Assembly: GCA_023426125.1 (NCBI GenBank)
Contig: JAFABI010000109.1
Coordinates: 62,001-126,000, forward strand
Direction: 5' to 3'
Source of the DNA: Bacillota bacterium
Lineage (GTDB): Bacteria; Bacillota; Clostridia; Acetivibrionales; DTU013
DNA length: 64,000 bases
A program made the position numbers and the translations under genes. Positions 44,154 through 52,757 of the stretch are shown here, piece after piece (within the stretch, counting starts at the first letter, position 1; each line of letters opens with the position of its first letter). The notes below the pieces were generated by a model. The model did not search any database, was not told where the DNA came from, and saw nothing but the letters and a program-made list of their open reading frames with translations.

Positions 44154-46211
44154 ATGACGAACGACAAAAACTGGTATGATAAGCCTATGCGGATTGGCGC
44201 CGTTCAATTCGCTCAAAGGGAAAGAATGTTTGAGATCCCCCGAATATTGGAGGAAGCGGGCTTTAACGCCGAACAGCTTCTCCATGCAGTAGGCGAAGGC
44301 GTCATGGGGTTCTTTGATGAGGAAAGAGACAGTGAAAGCCTGAAAAAATATTGTGAGATGTCCGGAAGGCTGGGAACCAAAATCATCCTGTATTTCAATG
44401 CCCATATGATCGAAAGGAAGACCTTCGAGGGAGAACCGGAATGGGCCCAAAGGCATAAAAACGGAGAAGCGGTCAGGGCTTATGACACCTATATTCTTGC
44501 ATGCGTCAACAGCAAGTGGAGAAATCACTTCCTGCACACGCTGGAAAGGACACTGGACTACGGAATTGACGGGGTATTCCTTGACGGTCCGATTTTCACC
44601 GGCAACGGATGCTATTGCGGCCAATGCAGAAATATGTTTTATGAGAAGTACGGTTACGGCATTGAGCATGCCGGGTCGAAAGAACTCCGGGAATTCAAAA
44701 CCGGCAGTATCACCGGGTTTGTCCGGGACGCAAAGGAAACAATGACGAAGAAAGGCGCCGGGAAAGCGCTGTACGTTAACAGTACCGGACTGGCCCCGAA
44801 CATAACCGGCTGCGACATTGAAGGGGTATACCCTTATGTGGATTTCCTCGGTACCGAAGGCGGATTCATGTTTTATACCGACCCTAACAGAGTCTCGCTG
44901 TGGAAATGCCCGCAAAACGCCAAATATCTGGAGTCCAAAGCCAAAGGCAAGCCAACGGTGATTTTTACAGCCGCAAATCATTCCCCGTGGGCGCGGTATA
45001 TCCATACACCCCAGGAAGCCCGGCTGATACTTGCTTCAACTGTTGCAAACGGCGCCAACATCTGGTATGGCATACACGGCCCCGTCGGTCTTCTTGCAAT
45101 GCCCGGCGGAAAGGCTGCCGTCGAGTTCATCCGGTTTTTATCCGGGAACGAGGAATTCTATACCGGCACGAGAGCTTGCCCGGATATGGCGCTGGTCTGG
45201 TCCAGGAGCACGGTAGACGCGTTTCCGGAGGATGTGGAAAAAACTGATTTTACAAACGAAGAATCAAGGCGCGCGGATTACGCATACGGAAATCACTCCC
45301 AGGAGTTTCAAGGATTCTATGATATCATGGCAAGAAGCCATTTGCAGTTTGCCGTCATTGACGATCCATGCGTTGAAGCGGATGAGCTGCAAAGGTTTAA
45401 GGCGGTTGTCCTGCCCAATGTCCTGTGCATGAGTGAACAGGCGTGTGAAAAAATCAGGAGATATGTGGAAGGCGGAGGTACGCTCATTTCGACTTTTGCA
45501 GCCTCTATGTATGACGAAGTAGGAAGTCTCCGGGAAAAGCCGCTGTTGGCGGACGTTTTCGGCATAGAACGCCTGAACGGCGTGCTGAAGTATAAACCCG
45601 GCTGCGGCTATATGGAAATCGGAGGGGCGGGATGGCTTGAGGAAGAAGTATCTTCTACGCTGGTTGCAGGCTACATGGAGTCGTTGGAATGCTTACCTTC
45701 GGAATCAGTGAAAGTGCCGGTCCATATGCTGAAACCCATGGAAGGCAGCTATGACGCGGTACCCGAAGAAAAGTACCCGGGCATTCTCGTGAACCGGTAT
45801 GGGAAAGGACGTAGCATTTATATTTCCGGCAGTCTGGGAGAAACCTGGCAAAACTTCGGATTGATTGACTTGAAAAGGACCCTTCAGGCCGTTTTCAAAG
45901 CATATGCAGATCGACAGCTGCAAGTAACCGATGCCTTTGAAACGGTAGAGGTGGAGCTCCGGGAGCAGCCGGACCAAAAAAGAAAACTGATCCATCTTGT
46001 GAATTTTACCGGTTGCATGCGAAGGCCCATCGATGAGGTAATTCCATGTAGAAATATCACGCTGCATTTGAAGACGGGCAGTGGTATAAAGCGTATTCAT
46101 ACACTTTTTAACAAGCAGGATTTACGCTTCCGAGGTGTAAATGGCGGTGTGGAATTTACTATTCCGGAAGTAAAGGAATATGAATTGGCTGTCGTTGAGT
46201 TTGGTGAGTGA
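44154..46211 (+). CDS. GH-A-like enzyme with GHL6/beta-galactosidase trimerisation layout
   Basis: 685-residue cytoplasmic protein (no signal peptide). An N-terminal TIM-barrel-like region opens with PMRIGAVQFAQRE and contains TLDYGIDGVFLDGPIF followed by GCYCGQCRNMFYEKYG, a Cys cluster recalling the GH42 metal site. A GATase-like/trimerisation domain (about 355-580, LQRFKAVVLPNVLCMSEQA) and a C-terminal beta domain follow. The layout fits the hypothetical glycosyl hydrolase 6 (GHL6) group near GH42. CAGGAGG before the ATG at 44154 sets the start. Last gene of operon 3; it likely trims the imported oligosaccharide. Specificity is unknown and catalytic residues cannot be assigned with confidence. 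Confidence 0.7.
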   Translation: MTNDKNWYDKPMRIGAVQFAQRERMFEIPRILEEAGFNAEQLLHAVGEGVMGFFDEERDSESLKKYCEMSGRLGTKIILYFNAHMIERKTFEGEPEWAQRHKNGEAVRAYDTYILACVNSKWRNHFLHTLERTLDYGIDGVFLDGPIFTGNGCYCGQCRNMFYEKYGYGIEHAGSKELREFKTGSITGFVRDAKETMTKKGAGKALYVNSTGLAPNITGCDIEGVYPYVDFLGTEGGFMFYTDPNRVSLWKCPQNAKYLESKAKGKPTVIFTAANHSPWARYIHTPQEARLILASTVANGANIWYGIHGPVGLLAMPGGKAAVEFIRFLSGNEEFYTGTRACPDMALVWSRSTVDAFPEDVEKTDFTNEESRRADYAYGNHSQEFQGFYDIMARSHLQFAVIDDPCVEADELQRFKAVVLPNVLCMSEQACEKIRRYVEGGGTLISTFAASMYDEVGSLREKPLLADVFGIERLNGVLKYKPGCGYMEIGGAGWLEEEVSSTLVAGYMESLECLPSESVKVPVHMLKPMEGSYDAVPEEKYPGILVNRYGKGRSIYISGSLGETWQNFGLIDLKRTLQAVFKAYADRQLQVTDAFETVEVELREQPDQKRKLIHLVNFTGCMRRPIDEVIPCRNITLHLKTGSGIKRIHTLFNKQDLRFRGVNGGVEFTIPEVKEYELAVVEFGE

Positions 46212-46218
46212 ACACGCT

Positions 46219-47106
46219 CTACTTTTTGGCCGCCCTGGCTTCCATTATGATCCCCAATCCCAGGGAATTTATAAATACCGTAAAGGCTCCGAAAAGAACG
46301 AGGCTTAAAAGAATGTCCCCCTGGGGAATAAGGTATAGCAGCAGCAGCTTTACCAGCGTGATTGTGATCAGTCCCGTAATAAATTCCATCATAATATTTT
46401 TGGATGGATTCAAAGCCTTTAAAATCAGCCTTCCTGTAAAAATGCTGGAGGTAATGGTCGCCAGGATCAGAATAAACAGATAAAGCACGGGAGCGACCAG
46501 TGTTATCGCCAGCATGACAAAAAGGATACTAACGCCAATGTATGCCAAAAACCCCAGGATCAATTTCCTGTCCAGTTTTTGCTCCACATTTTCCGTCATA
46601 CTCTCAAATTTCTTTTTATAGATGACCAGAATCAGGAGTCCGAGCAGCAGCACAGCTACGGCGAAAAGGATGAGGATGGCAACACGCAGGTACAGGATCG
46701 CTCCTATATCGATATTTATCATTTCTCCGAAGATCCTGACTTCATTGCCCGATACCTTCGCGCCTTCCAGCTTCTCGACCGAGCCCAGGGTGATAAGATT
46801 GCCCGTAGCAGCCTTTTCACGCATGGTGGAATTGCCGAAAACCGTAACAACCTGCTCCGAAACCTTTGCATTGATATCCGCTTCTCCGAATACCGTTACT
46901 ACAATGCCGTTGACGTCGGCGTCCACCTTCACGTTTCCAAGGATGACGATTACATTCCCGTCTACTGCCTCCGTAATATGAAGGTCTTCAAAAAGGCTCA
47001 CCTTATCACCGCTTTCCGACAATACGGAAACTCCTTCGGCAATTGCCGGTGATGCGGCAAGCATGACTACCATAAATATCATCAGGAAAAAAGCGGCCTT
47101 TTTCAT
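46219..47106 (-). CDS. Membrane protein with bactofilin-like N-terminal repeats
   Basis: 295 residues. A cleavable-looking signal peptide (FFLMIFMVVMLAASPAIA) is followed by about 100 residues of short beta repeats (GNVIVILGNVKVDADVNG, VVTVFGNSTM, NLITLGSVEKL), resembling an adhesin-like or bactofilin beta-helix outside the membrane. The C-terminal half carries about five helices. It is the third gene of the ECF sigma/anti-sigma operon, overlapping the anti-sigma gene by one base, so it is probably part of an envelope-stress response. Function unknown. Confidence 0.75.
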   Translation of the reverse strand: MKKAAFFLMIFMVVMLAASPAIAEGVSVLSESGDKVSLFEDLHITEAVDGNVIVILGNVKVDADVNGIVVTVFGEADINAKVSEQVVTVFGNSTMREKAATGNLITLGSVEKLEGAKVSGNEVRIFGEMINIDIGAILYLRVAILILFAVAVLLLGLLILVIYKKKFESMTENVEQKLDRKLILGFLAYIGVSILFVMLAITLVAPVLYLFILILATITSSIFTGRLILKALNPSKNIMMEFITGLITITLVKLLLLYLIPQGDILLSLVLFGAFTVFINSLGLGIIMEARAAKK

Positions 47107-47681
47107 CAGGATTTCCTCCCGTCCTGAGCCGCAACAAAGGCATACAGCCTTTGCACAGCCAGCAGCACCAATGCCAGCGCGATAAATATATAGTAATAGG
47201 TCTTCACAATGGAAACAAATACCTGAACGATAACAGCCAGTACGCCTCCCAGAAGGCCGAACACATCGCTTATTACGCCCAAAACCGCAGCCAGTATGCC
47301 GCTGAAGGAGCCGAAATATTCCCTTATGCTTTCTGCAGCGCTTGCCATGCCGCCCTGCCTGATATCTGCCACAAACACCATCAGCAGTATGATGGATACG
47401 ACGGTTGCAGCATTATATAGCAATACCAGCATGCGGGAGCTTTGTTCCCTGCGGGCTTTTTCCACCGCGTTTACCTTTTCCATTACCTTTGCTTCAAAAT
47501 CTTCCGGAGGCTCTACTGTCCCTGCTGTTTCAAGTGATGAAAATATTTCGGCCATACAATTGAATTCTTCACCGCATTGGACGCAATTCTTCAAATGCTG
47601 CCTGAACCGTGCTTCTTCAATATCGTTCCTTTCTCCGTCGAAATATTTCATCATGTAATCTTTCGCTGTTTCACAGTTCAT
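47106..47681 (-). CDS. Zinc-finger anti-sigma factor
   Basis: 191-residue membrane anti-sigma factor. The N-terminal zinc-binding ZAS domain has H29-x3-C33-x2-C36 (FRQHLKNCVQCGEEF) and a Cys at position 3. A cytoplasmic linker is followed by a helix near 85-107 and further hydrophobic segments to the C-terminus (VQVFVSIVKTYYYIFIALAL). It overlaps the sigma gene by 4 bp, so the two are translationally coupled. Expected to hold the sigma factor at 47678 until an envelope signal releases it. Confidence 0.9.
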   Translation of the reverse strand: MNCETAKDYMMKYFDGERNDIEEARFRQHLKNCVQCGEEFNCMAEIFSSLETAGTVEPPEDFEAKVMEKVNAVEKARREQSSRMLVLLYNAATVVSIILLMVFVADIRQGGMASAAESIREYFGSFSGILAAVLGVISDVFGLLGGVLAVIVQVFVSIVKTYYYIFIALALVLLAVQRLYAFVAAQDGRKS

Positions 47682-48226
47682 AAAACTTCCTCCTTCCTGT
47701 CTGTCTGCAATGCTTCCCTTAACATTAACCTGGCTCTGTAAAGCCTGTTCTTTATTATGGTCATGGGTTCGTTCAACACCCGCGTCATTTCTTCATAAGA
47801 TAGTCCGTTCTGGTGAAACAGGACCACCGGGACCTTGTATTTTTCGGGCAAGGCTTCGATTGCCCGCCGTATCCTTTCACTTCGTTCCCGGTTTATATAT
47901 TTTGTTTCGGGTGTGTCATTCCCTGATGGGACATCCCCTATCTCTTCTATCGGCACGGAATCCAGCTTCTTTTTTCGAAGTATGTCAAGGCAGAGGTTGG
48001 TCGTTATCCTCACCGCCCATGTTGAAAATTTGAATTCCGGATTGTAGCGGCTCAAGGCTTTGTATATTCGGATGAAAACCTCCTGGGAGACGTCGTTGAC
48101 CTCTTCCTTGTCGCTTATCATATTATATACAACACTATATACCAATTTCTTGTATCTTGTAACTAGCTCTTCAAAATACTGCTGTTCTCCTGCCAGACAT
48201 TTCTGAATCAACTCATAGTCTGACAT
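47678..48226 (-). CDS. ECF-type RNA polymerase sigma factor
   Basis: 182-residue group 4 sigma factor. Region 2 (YFEELVTRYKKLVYSVVYNM; DVSQEVFIRIYKALSRYN; FSTWAVRITTNLCLDILR) and region 4 (ALPEKYKVPVVLFHQNGLSY; PMTIIKNRLYRARLMLRE) are clear. Near the SigW-like group. A TTG at 48232 with GGTGG upstream is an alternative start to the ATG used. First gene of a three-gene operon with its anti-sigma factor and a membrane protein. Confidence 0.93.
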   Translation of the reverse strand: MSDYELIQKCLAGEQQYFEELVTRYKKLVYSVVYNMISDKEEVNDVSQEVFIRIYKALSRYNPEFKFSTWAVRITTNLCLDILRKKKLDSVPIEEIGDVPSGNDTPETKYINRERSERIRRAIEALPEKYKVPVVLFHQNGLSYEEMTRVLNEPMTIIKNRLYRARLMLREALQTDRKEEVL

Positions 48227-48276
48227 TTCCAACCGGATATCACCACCTGGCTGTTAATAATCGTTCTATTTCCAAT

Positions 48277-48454
48277 GGGGGCATGCCCCCATACCCCCTC
48301 GCTGCGGGCGAAATGAATTCGCCCTGCGCTACACTTCGTGCGCCACGCCTTTACGTGGCGTTTGAACAACGTCTGTTGGGGATTCCAAGCCACCTCTGAC
48401 AGCTTTTTCAATCGGTAACCCCCTCCTAAGAGGAGGGGGACTGTGACGTTGTTC
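48277..48454. repeat. Cluster of hairpins upstream of the ECF sigma operon
   Basis: Four perfect stems in 180 bp: GGGGGCATGCCCCC (48277-48290), GGGCGAA/TTCGCCC (48306-48324), CGCCACG/CGTGGCG (48341-48360) and CCCCCTCCT/AGGAGGGGG (48419-48439). The last is enclosed by GAACAACGTC (48364-48373) and GACGTTGTTC (48445-48454). No gene. A composite repeat, or a structured leader of the sigma operon. Confidence 0.6.
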
Positions 48455-48536
48455 TATTTCATGTGTACATAATTATTATACTCCTATGTAGGAAGAATGT
48501 CTTATTTCTTTTTAAAAATGTACCCATTTGACGCTA

Positions 48537-48634
48537 AGTACTGGTGCAAATATAACTTCCCGTATAGGTTTCGGAAAATGCAGTCCATTACGGCCGTCAT
48601 TTTCCGAAAAACGGGAAGTAATATTTGCAGTACT
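48537..48634. repeat. Near-perfect palindromic element, family B, copy 1
   Basis: Arms of about 40 bp, from AGTACTGGTGCAAATATAAC at the left (48537-48580) to ATATTTGCAGTACT at the right (48598-48634), with a 17-bp centre holding CAGTCCATTACGGCCGT. It begins one base beyond the rimI stop. A related, interrupted copy is at 16657-16786. MITE-like and non-coding. Confidence 0.8.
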
Positions 48635-48635
48635 C

Positions 48636-49091
48636 CTAAAGTACGAGGTTCTCCCGCCACATGATCAACGCGTCCTCATTGTTATCAGCATAATAAGCCT
48701 TCCTGAATCCGCCTTCCACAAATTTGAATTTGCGGTACAGGTTCTGGGCAGGGAGGTTGCTTTTTCTGACCTCCAGCGTCATACTGCCTATCCCCGAATT
48801 CCTTGCATGGCTTATGAGATTTTCCAGAAGGGCGCTCCCGATCCCACTCTGCCTGAATTCAGGATGAACGGCAACATTGGTGATATGCCCTTCATCACAT
48901 ACCTGCCACATACCGGCATAGCCTGCGATTCTTCCGTCAATCCGGGCGCACAAATAATAAGCGAAGGTATTCCCTGTGACTTCATCCACTATGGACTGCC
49001 TGGACCACGGGATTTTGAAGCTTAAGTTTTCAATGACCATAATTTCATCGATATGCTCGCTGCCGGCCTTAATAATTTCTATCCTGCTCAT
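48636..49091 (-). CDS. rimI: Ribosomal-protein-alanine N-acetyltransferase RimI
   Basis: 151-residue GNAT acetyltransferase. The acetyl-CoA site is VHPEFRQSGIGSALLENLI, with the family C-terminal part NLPAQNLYRKFKFVEGG and YYADNNEDALIMWR. RimI acetylates the N-terminus of ribosomal protein S18. It is the third gene of tsaE-tsaB-rimI; its start overlaps the tsaB stop by 4 bp. Symbol assigned from sequence plus this conserved order. Confidence 0.92.
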   Translation of the reverse strand: MSRIEIIKAGSEHIDEIMVIENLSFKIPWSRQSIVDEVTGNTFAYYLCARIDGRIAGYAGMWQVCDEGHITNVAVHPEFRQSGIGSALLENLISHARNSGIGSMTLEVRKSNLPAQNLYRKFKFVEGGFRKAYYADNNEDALIMWRENLVL

Positions 49092-49810
49092 CTTTCCTCC
49101 GGCATATTTTCCAGGCCCTTCTTTTCCAATTCCCTCTCGGCCTGGGATTTTCTCAAATAGAAGGGAACCATGTCAAAACAGCTCTCCAGCTTTCCTTCCG
49201 CCGCCTTTTGCATTGCAAGCTGCGCTACCGTCGACGCTCTTTGCTGCAGCAGGTATTGCGGCGGAAAATGGCACCGCGGGCCTAGCTCGCTTTTTAAATA
49301 ATCCAGGTGCAGCAGGACCCCATCGCCTACAAACAGCACATCGCTGTTTTTGCCCTTGATGATCCGGACAAGATCCTGTACGGGCACTCCCATGTACTCG
49401 GTAATATTCGCCTGCATCCCTTTCTCAAGTTTGTACAAAGCGGTATAAACCTGATCGTTCCTGGCATCCATCATGGGGCAAACCAATGCTTCGGTATTGG
49501 GTACGTTGTATGCCAGGGCATCCAGTGCCGGTATGCTTACAACAGGCTTTTTTGCGGCAAAAGCCATGGCCTTTATGGTAGTAATCCCGATTCTTAAGCC
49601 CGTAAATGAGCCGGGACCGCTGGATGCGGCATAAACATCGATATCCCCGGCGCACAGCCCAAGATTGTTCATAACGATATCGATCATGGGAACCAGCTTC
49701 TGGGAATGGGTCTTTTTGTGATTCAGGATAAATTCCCCCAGCAGTTCCCTTTCATCCATGATTGCAATTGCAGCTACCGAAGAAGATGTGTCAACGGCCA
49801 GTATTTTCAT
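49088..49810 (-). CDS. tsaB: tRNA threonylcarbamoyladenosine biosynthesis protein TsaB
   Basis: 240-residue ASKHA-fold protein that scaffolds TsaD in making t6A37 of ANN-reading tRNAs. The N-terminus KILAVDTSSSVAAIAIMDE and the motif YAASSGPGSFTGLRIG are diagnostic. The length is normal. It overlaps tsaE upstream and rimI downstream by 4 bp each. Essential housekeeping gene in most bacteria. Confidence 0.95.
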   Translation of the reverse strand: MKILAVDTSSSVAAIAIMDERELLGEFILNHKKTHSQKLVPMIDIVMNNLGLCAGDIDVYAASSGPGSFTGLRIGITTIKAMAFAAKKPVVSIPALDALAYNVPNTEALVCPMMDARNDQVYTALYKLEKGMQANITEYMGVPVQDLVRIIKGKNSDVLFVGDGVLLHLDYLKSELGPRCHFPPQYLLQQRASTVAQLAMQKAAEGKLESCFDMVPFYLRKSQAERELEKKGLENMPEER

Positions 49811-50271
49811 ATGCCAAGCCTCCCTTCATACTGCGCATATCTGTCGCCGATCCATTGAAAGCTGAGCTTTCTGACATCCGGGCCTGCCTTGAAGTCCTTT
49901 TCTATTACAACATTGATATATGCCCCGGGAAGAATATCCTTAATAAGCTCAGCCCACTCAATTACCACAATGCCGTTTCCTTCAACATATTCTTCAAAGC
50001 CTATTTCAAACATCTCCGAAGGGTCGGCGATCCTGTATACGTCAAAATGATAAAGAGGTACTTTACCTTCATATTCATTTAAAATGGTAAAAGTAGGGCT
50101 GGTGATATAGCCTTCGATTCCGAGGGCTGCAGCTATACCGCCTGTAAATGCCGTTTTCCCGGTTCCAAGCCCCCCTGTGAGGCAAACCACATCGCCCTTC
50201 TCCAATATGCTTCCCAATCTGTATCCCGCCTGAAAAGTCTCCTGGGCGGATTGTGTCACTATTTGCACCAT
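49807..50271 (-). CDS. tsaE: tRNA threonylcarbamoyladenosine biosynthesis ATPase TsaE
   Basis: 154-residue P-loop ATPase that drives turnover of the TsaBDE complex. Walker A is GGLGTGKTAF, followed by ITSPTFTILNEYEG and LYHFDVYRIADPSE, then VVIEWAELI. First gene of tsaE-tsaB-rimI. Confidence 0.95.
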   Translation of the reverse strand: MVQIVTQSAQETFQAGYRLGSILEKGDVVCLTGGLGTGKTAFTGGIAAALGIEGYITSPTFTILNEYEGKVPLYHFDVYRIADPSEMFEIGFEEYVEGNGIVVIEWAELIKDILPGAYINVVIEKDFKAGPDVRKLSFQWIGDRYAQYEGRLGI

Positions 50272-50289
50272 TTCACTATTTCCTTTTTA

Positions 50290-50432
50290 CTTGGGTGTGT
50301 CCCGGCCTGCTTTAGCGTCAAACGGGGACATTCCTTGACATCCGCCCGCCAATTTGGCAGATACTACCTTATAAACAGGCATTCCTTCGCAGAAGGCTTA
50401 TTTGCTAAGAGGTGTGTCCCCTCACCTCTTAT
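50290..50432. repeat. GTGTGTCCC / GGGGACATTCC repeat block (family D)
   Basis: GGGTGTGTCCC at 50293, GGGGACATTCC near 50324 and GGTGTGTCCC at 50411 recur in the style of the block at 37561. It overlaps the very 3' end of the amidohydrolase gene and fills the gap to tsaE. Confidence 0.5.
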
Positions 50433-51609
50433 ACACGACTCTGCCATTTATAATCGTATACAAGACCTTCGTCTTTAATTCCAGCGGCGCTCCGTCCAGA
50501 ATGACCATGTCCGCATCCTTGCCGGCCTCAAGGCTTCCCACCCTGTCTGAAATACCGGTAATTTCAGCCGCATTGACGGTTATTGCCTTTAAAGCCTCTT
50601 CCTCGTCCATGCCCTCCTTGACCGCCATTGCCGCACACAAGGGCAGATACTGAATAGGAGTACATGGATGGTCCGTCATGATCGCCACCTTGATCCCTGC
50701 TTTTGCCAGCTGGCCCGGGTTTTTAACACTCTGGTTCCTCAGTTCGATTTTCGAACGGTCTGTCAGTATAGGTCCCACGACGGCTGGAATTCCTTCCTCC
50801 AGCAGAAGATCGGTTATAAGATGACCTTCCGTACAGTGTTCGAGCGTAATTCCCACATTGAATTCCTTCGCTATCCGGATTGCCGTTAAAATATCATCCG
50901 CCCTGTGGGCATGGGCTTTAAGCGGTATTTCTCCCTTTAGCACCTTCATCAGGGCTTCCATTTTCATATCGTAATCCGGCTTGTCATTGTTTTCACTGTC
51001 CCTGGCATAATCATCCAGCATCTGCTTATATTCACCGGCCTTCAAGAGGCTTTCCCTCAATATCGCCGCGGTGGCCATACGAGTCATCGGCGCCTGCCTT
51101 TTTTCATGATAGACGGTCTTGGGGTTCTCTCCAAAAGCCACCTTCATAGCGACAGGCTCCTTCAGTATCATTTCTTCTATTCGCCTTCCATATGTCTTCA
51201 AAGCTGCAAACTGGCCGCCGATTACATTGGCGCTTCCGGGTCCGGTCACCACTGTGGTTATACCGCTTTCTCTGGCTTCGGTAAAGGCCCTGTCGGAATG
51301 ATATACTCCGTCAATAGCCCTTAATTGGGGCGTTACCGGATCCGTCTCCTCGTTTCCGTCGCTGCCTTCAAATCCCACGGCGTCTTCCCACATGCCTATA
51401 TGGCAGTGGGCATCAATCATCCCGGGCATCACGCAGTTTCCGGATGCATCAATGACTTCGCAGTTGGGGCAATCGGCCCGCACCGCGGCTTCCATATCTC
51501 CTTCAGCTTCACCAAGCCTGATTATTTTCCCCTGGTCAGCCAGAATATATCCGTTTTCATAAACCCGGTCCGCCATGGTCAAAATCCTGGCATTCTTTAT
51601 TAAAAGCAT
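50422..51609 (-). CDS. Amidohydrolase-family metal-dependent hydrolase (imidazolonepropionase-like)
   Basis: 395-residue amidohydrolase-superfamily enzyme with the metal-binding series GMIDAHCHIG, KAHAHRADD, LEHCTEGH and IMTDHPCTP. The N- and C-terminal small beta domain is present (LIKNARILTMADRVYENG; GKDADMVILDG). No substrate can be named; relatives are annotated as imidazolonepropionase-like or prolidase-like enzymes. It is a single gene on the minus strand between rpsI and tsaE, with GAAGGGG before the ATG. Confidence 0.85.
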   Translation of the reverse strand: MLLIKNARILTMADRVYENGYILADQGKIIRLGEAEGDMEAAVRADCPNCEVIDASGNCVMPGMIDAHCHIGMWEDAVGFEGSDGNEETDPVTPQLRAIDGVYHSDRAFTEARESGITTVVTGPGSANVIGGQFAALKTYGRRIEEMILKEPVAMKVAFGENPKTVYHEKRQAPMTRMATAAILRESLLKAGEYKQMLDDYARDSENNDKPDYDMKMEALMKVLKGEIPLKAHAHRADDILTAIRIAKEFNVGITLEHCTEGHLITDLLLEEGIPAVVGPILTDRSKIELRNQSVKNPGQLAKAGIKVAIMTDHPCTPIQYLPLCAAMAVKEGMDEEEALKAITVNAAEITGISDRVGSLEAGKDADMVILDGAPLELKTKVLYTIINGRVVYKR

Positions 51610-51738
51610 AAGAACCCCCTTCTCTACTCAACGAAAACTTCCGTCCTGTCCTGTGGGCAGGATTCAAAAATGAGCTTCCACAGCCGATCATTTCCACAAT
51701 AAAGTCCGAAAAAGGAAGTTTTCAGGAGCAGTATAAAT

Positions 51739-51763
51739 AAGGAACGGCGATTCACCGTTCCTT
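51739..51763 (-). terminator. Terminator of the rplM-rpsI operon
   Basis: AAGGAACGG (51739-51747) pairs with CCGTTCCTT (51755-51763), loop 7 nt, 55 bp beyond the rpsI stop. The minus strand continues with ATTTATAC rather than a full T tract. Confidence 0.65.
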
Positions 51764-51817
51764 TTAAAAATCCTTTGTAATTTTCGGGACAAACCGTACC
51801 GATTGCCGTGTAGAATA

Positions 51818-52210
51818 TTATCTCTTTGAAAACTGGGGCGCTCTCCTTGCTTTCTTGAGACCGTATTTCTTTCTTTCCTTCATTCTCGGGTCTCTTGTAA
51901 GAAAACCTGCCTTCTTCAACACGGTGCGCAGTTCTTCGTCAGCCTTGAGCAAGGCCCTTGCCATACCGTGCCTGATAGCGCCGGCCTGGCCTGTAAAGCC
52001 GCCGCCGACAACCTTGCATATGGCATCAAATTTTCCAATGGTGTCTGTAAGCACCATGGGCTGTTTGACAATTACCTTGAGGGTCTCAAGTCCGAAATAA
52101 TCGTCCAGGCTTCTATCGTTAATGGTGACTTTTCCTTCTCCTGGAACAAGTCTGACTCTTGCGATCGATTTTTTCCTTCTACCGGTTCCGTAATATTGTA
52201 CCTTCGCCAT
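51818..52210 (-). CDS. rpsI: 30S ribosomal protein S9
   Basis: 130-residue ribosomal protein. YYGTGRRKKSIARVRLVPG at the N-terminus, GFTGQAGAIRHGMARAL in the middle and the basic C-terminal tail GLKKARRAPQFSKR that reaches the P-site tRNA are canonical. The ATG at 52210 has GGAGGAG upstream. It follows rplM by 23 bp, as in most bacteria. Confidence 0.98.
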   Translation of the reverse strand: MAKVQYYGTGRRKKSIARVRLVPGEGKVTINDRSLDDYFGLETLKVIVKQPMVLTDTIGKFDAICKVVGGGFTGQAGAIRHGMARALLKADEELRTVLKKAGFLTRDPRMKERKKYGLKKARRAPQFSKR

Positions 52211-52233
52211 CTTTTTATGCTCCTCCTTCCGCC

Positions 52234-52668
52234 TCAAACATTAATTTCCAGCGTTTCCGGCTGCTGTGCCTGGTGCTCGTGTTCCGCACCCTTGTATACC
52301 TTGAGCTTCCTGTACATTGCGCGTCCAAGGCTGTTATGGGGAAGCATGCCTTTTATCGCAAGCTCTACAACCTTCTCAGGCTTTGTGGCCATAAACCGCC
52401 GGTAGGAAATCTCCTTCATGCCGCCGATCCAGCCGGAGTAATGCCTGTAGATCTTCTGATCAAGCTTGTTTCCTGTAAGAACCACTTTTTCAGCGTTTAT
52501 AACGATTACATGATCCCCTGTATCAACATGAGGTGTATACGTCGGTTTGTTCTTACCTCTTAAAATTTTGGCGACCTCGGATGCGAGCCTGCCTAAAGGC
52601 TTGCCTTCAGCGTCTACCACGTACCATTTTCTCTGAACTTCCTCGGCCTTTGCCATAAAAGTCTTCAT
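52234..52668 (-). CDS. rplM: 50S ribosomal protein L13
   Basis: 144-residue ribosomal protein with canonical motifs WYVVDAEGKPLGRLASEVA, TYTPHVDTGDHVIVINA and GMLPHNSLGRAMYRKLKVY. First gene of rplM-rpsI, behind a strong promoter at 52758-52787 and a leader of roughly 85 nt, where firmicutes often carry an L13 autoregulatory leader; I could not confirm its fold by eye. Confidence 0.98.
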   Translation of the reverse strand: MKTFMAKAEEVQRKWYVVDAEGKPLGRLASEVAKILRGKNKPTYTPHVDTGDHVIVINAEKVVLTGNKLDQKIYRHYSGWIGGMKEISYRRFMATKPEKVVELAIKGMLPHNSLGRAMYRKLKVYKGAEHEHQAQQPETLEINV

Positions 52669-52757
52669 GGATCAACTGTCCTCCTCAACTACTTTTACTA
52701 CCTATATCGTGCTTTTGACGATTGCTTCGTAATTCCTATCTTTTTCGATGCTTTATC

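Noticed and set aside
47710..48033. Plus-strand frame opposite the sigma factor gene
   Set aside because: Antisense shadow of clear sigma regions 2 and 4.
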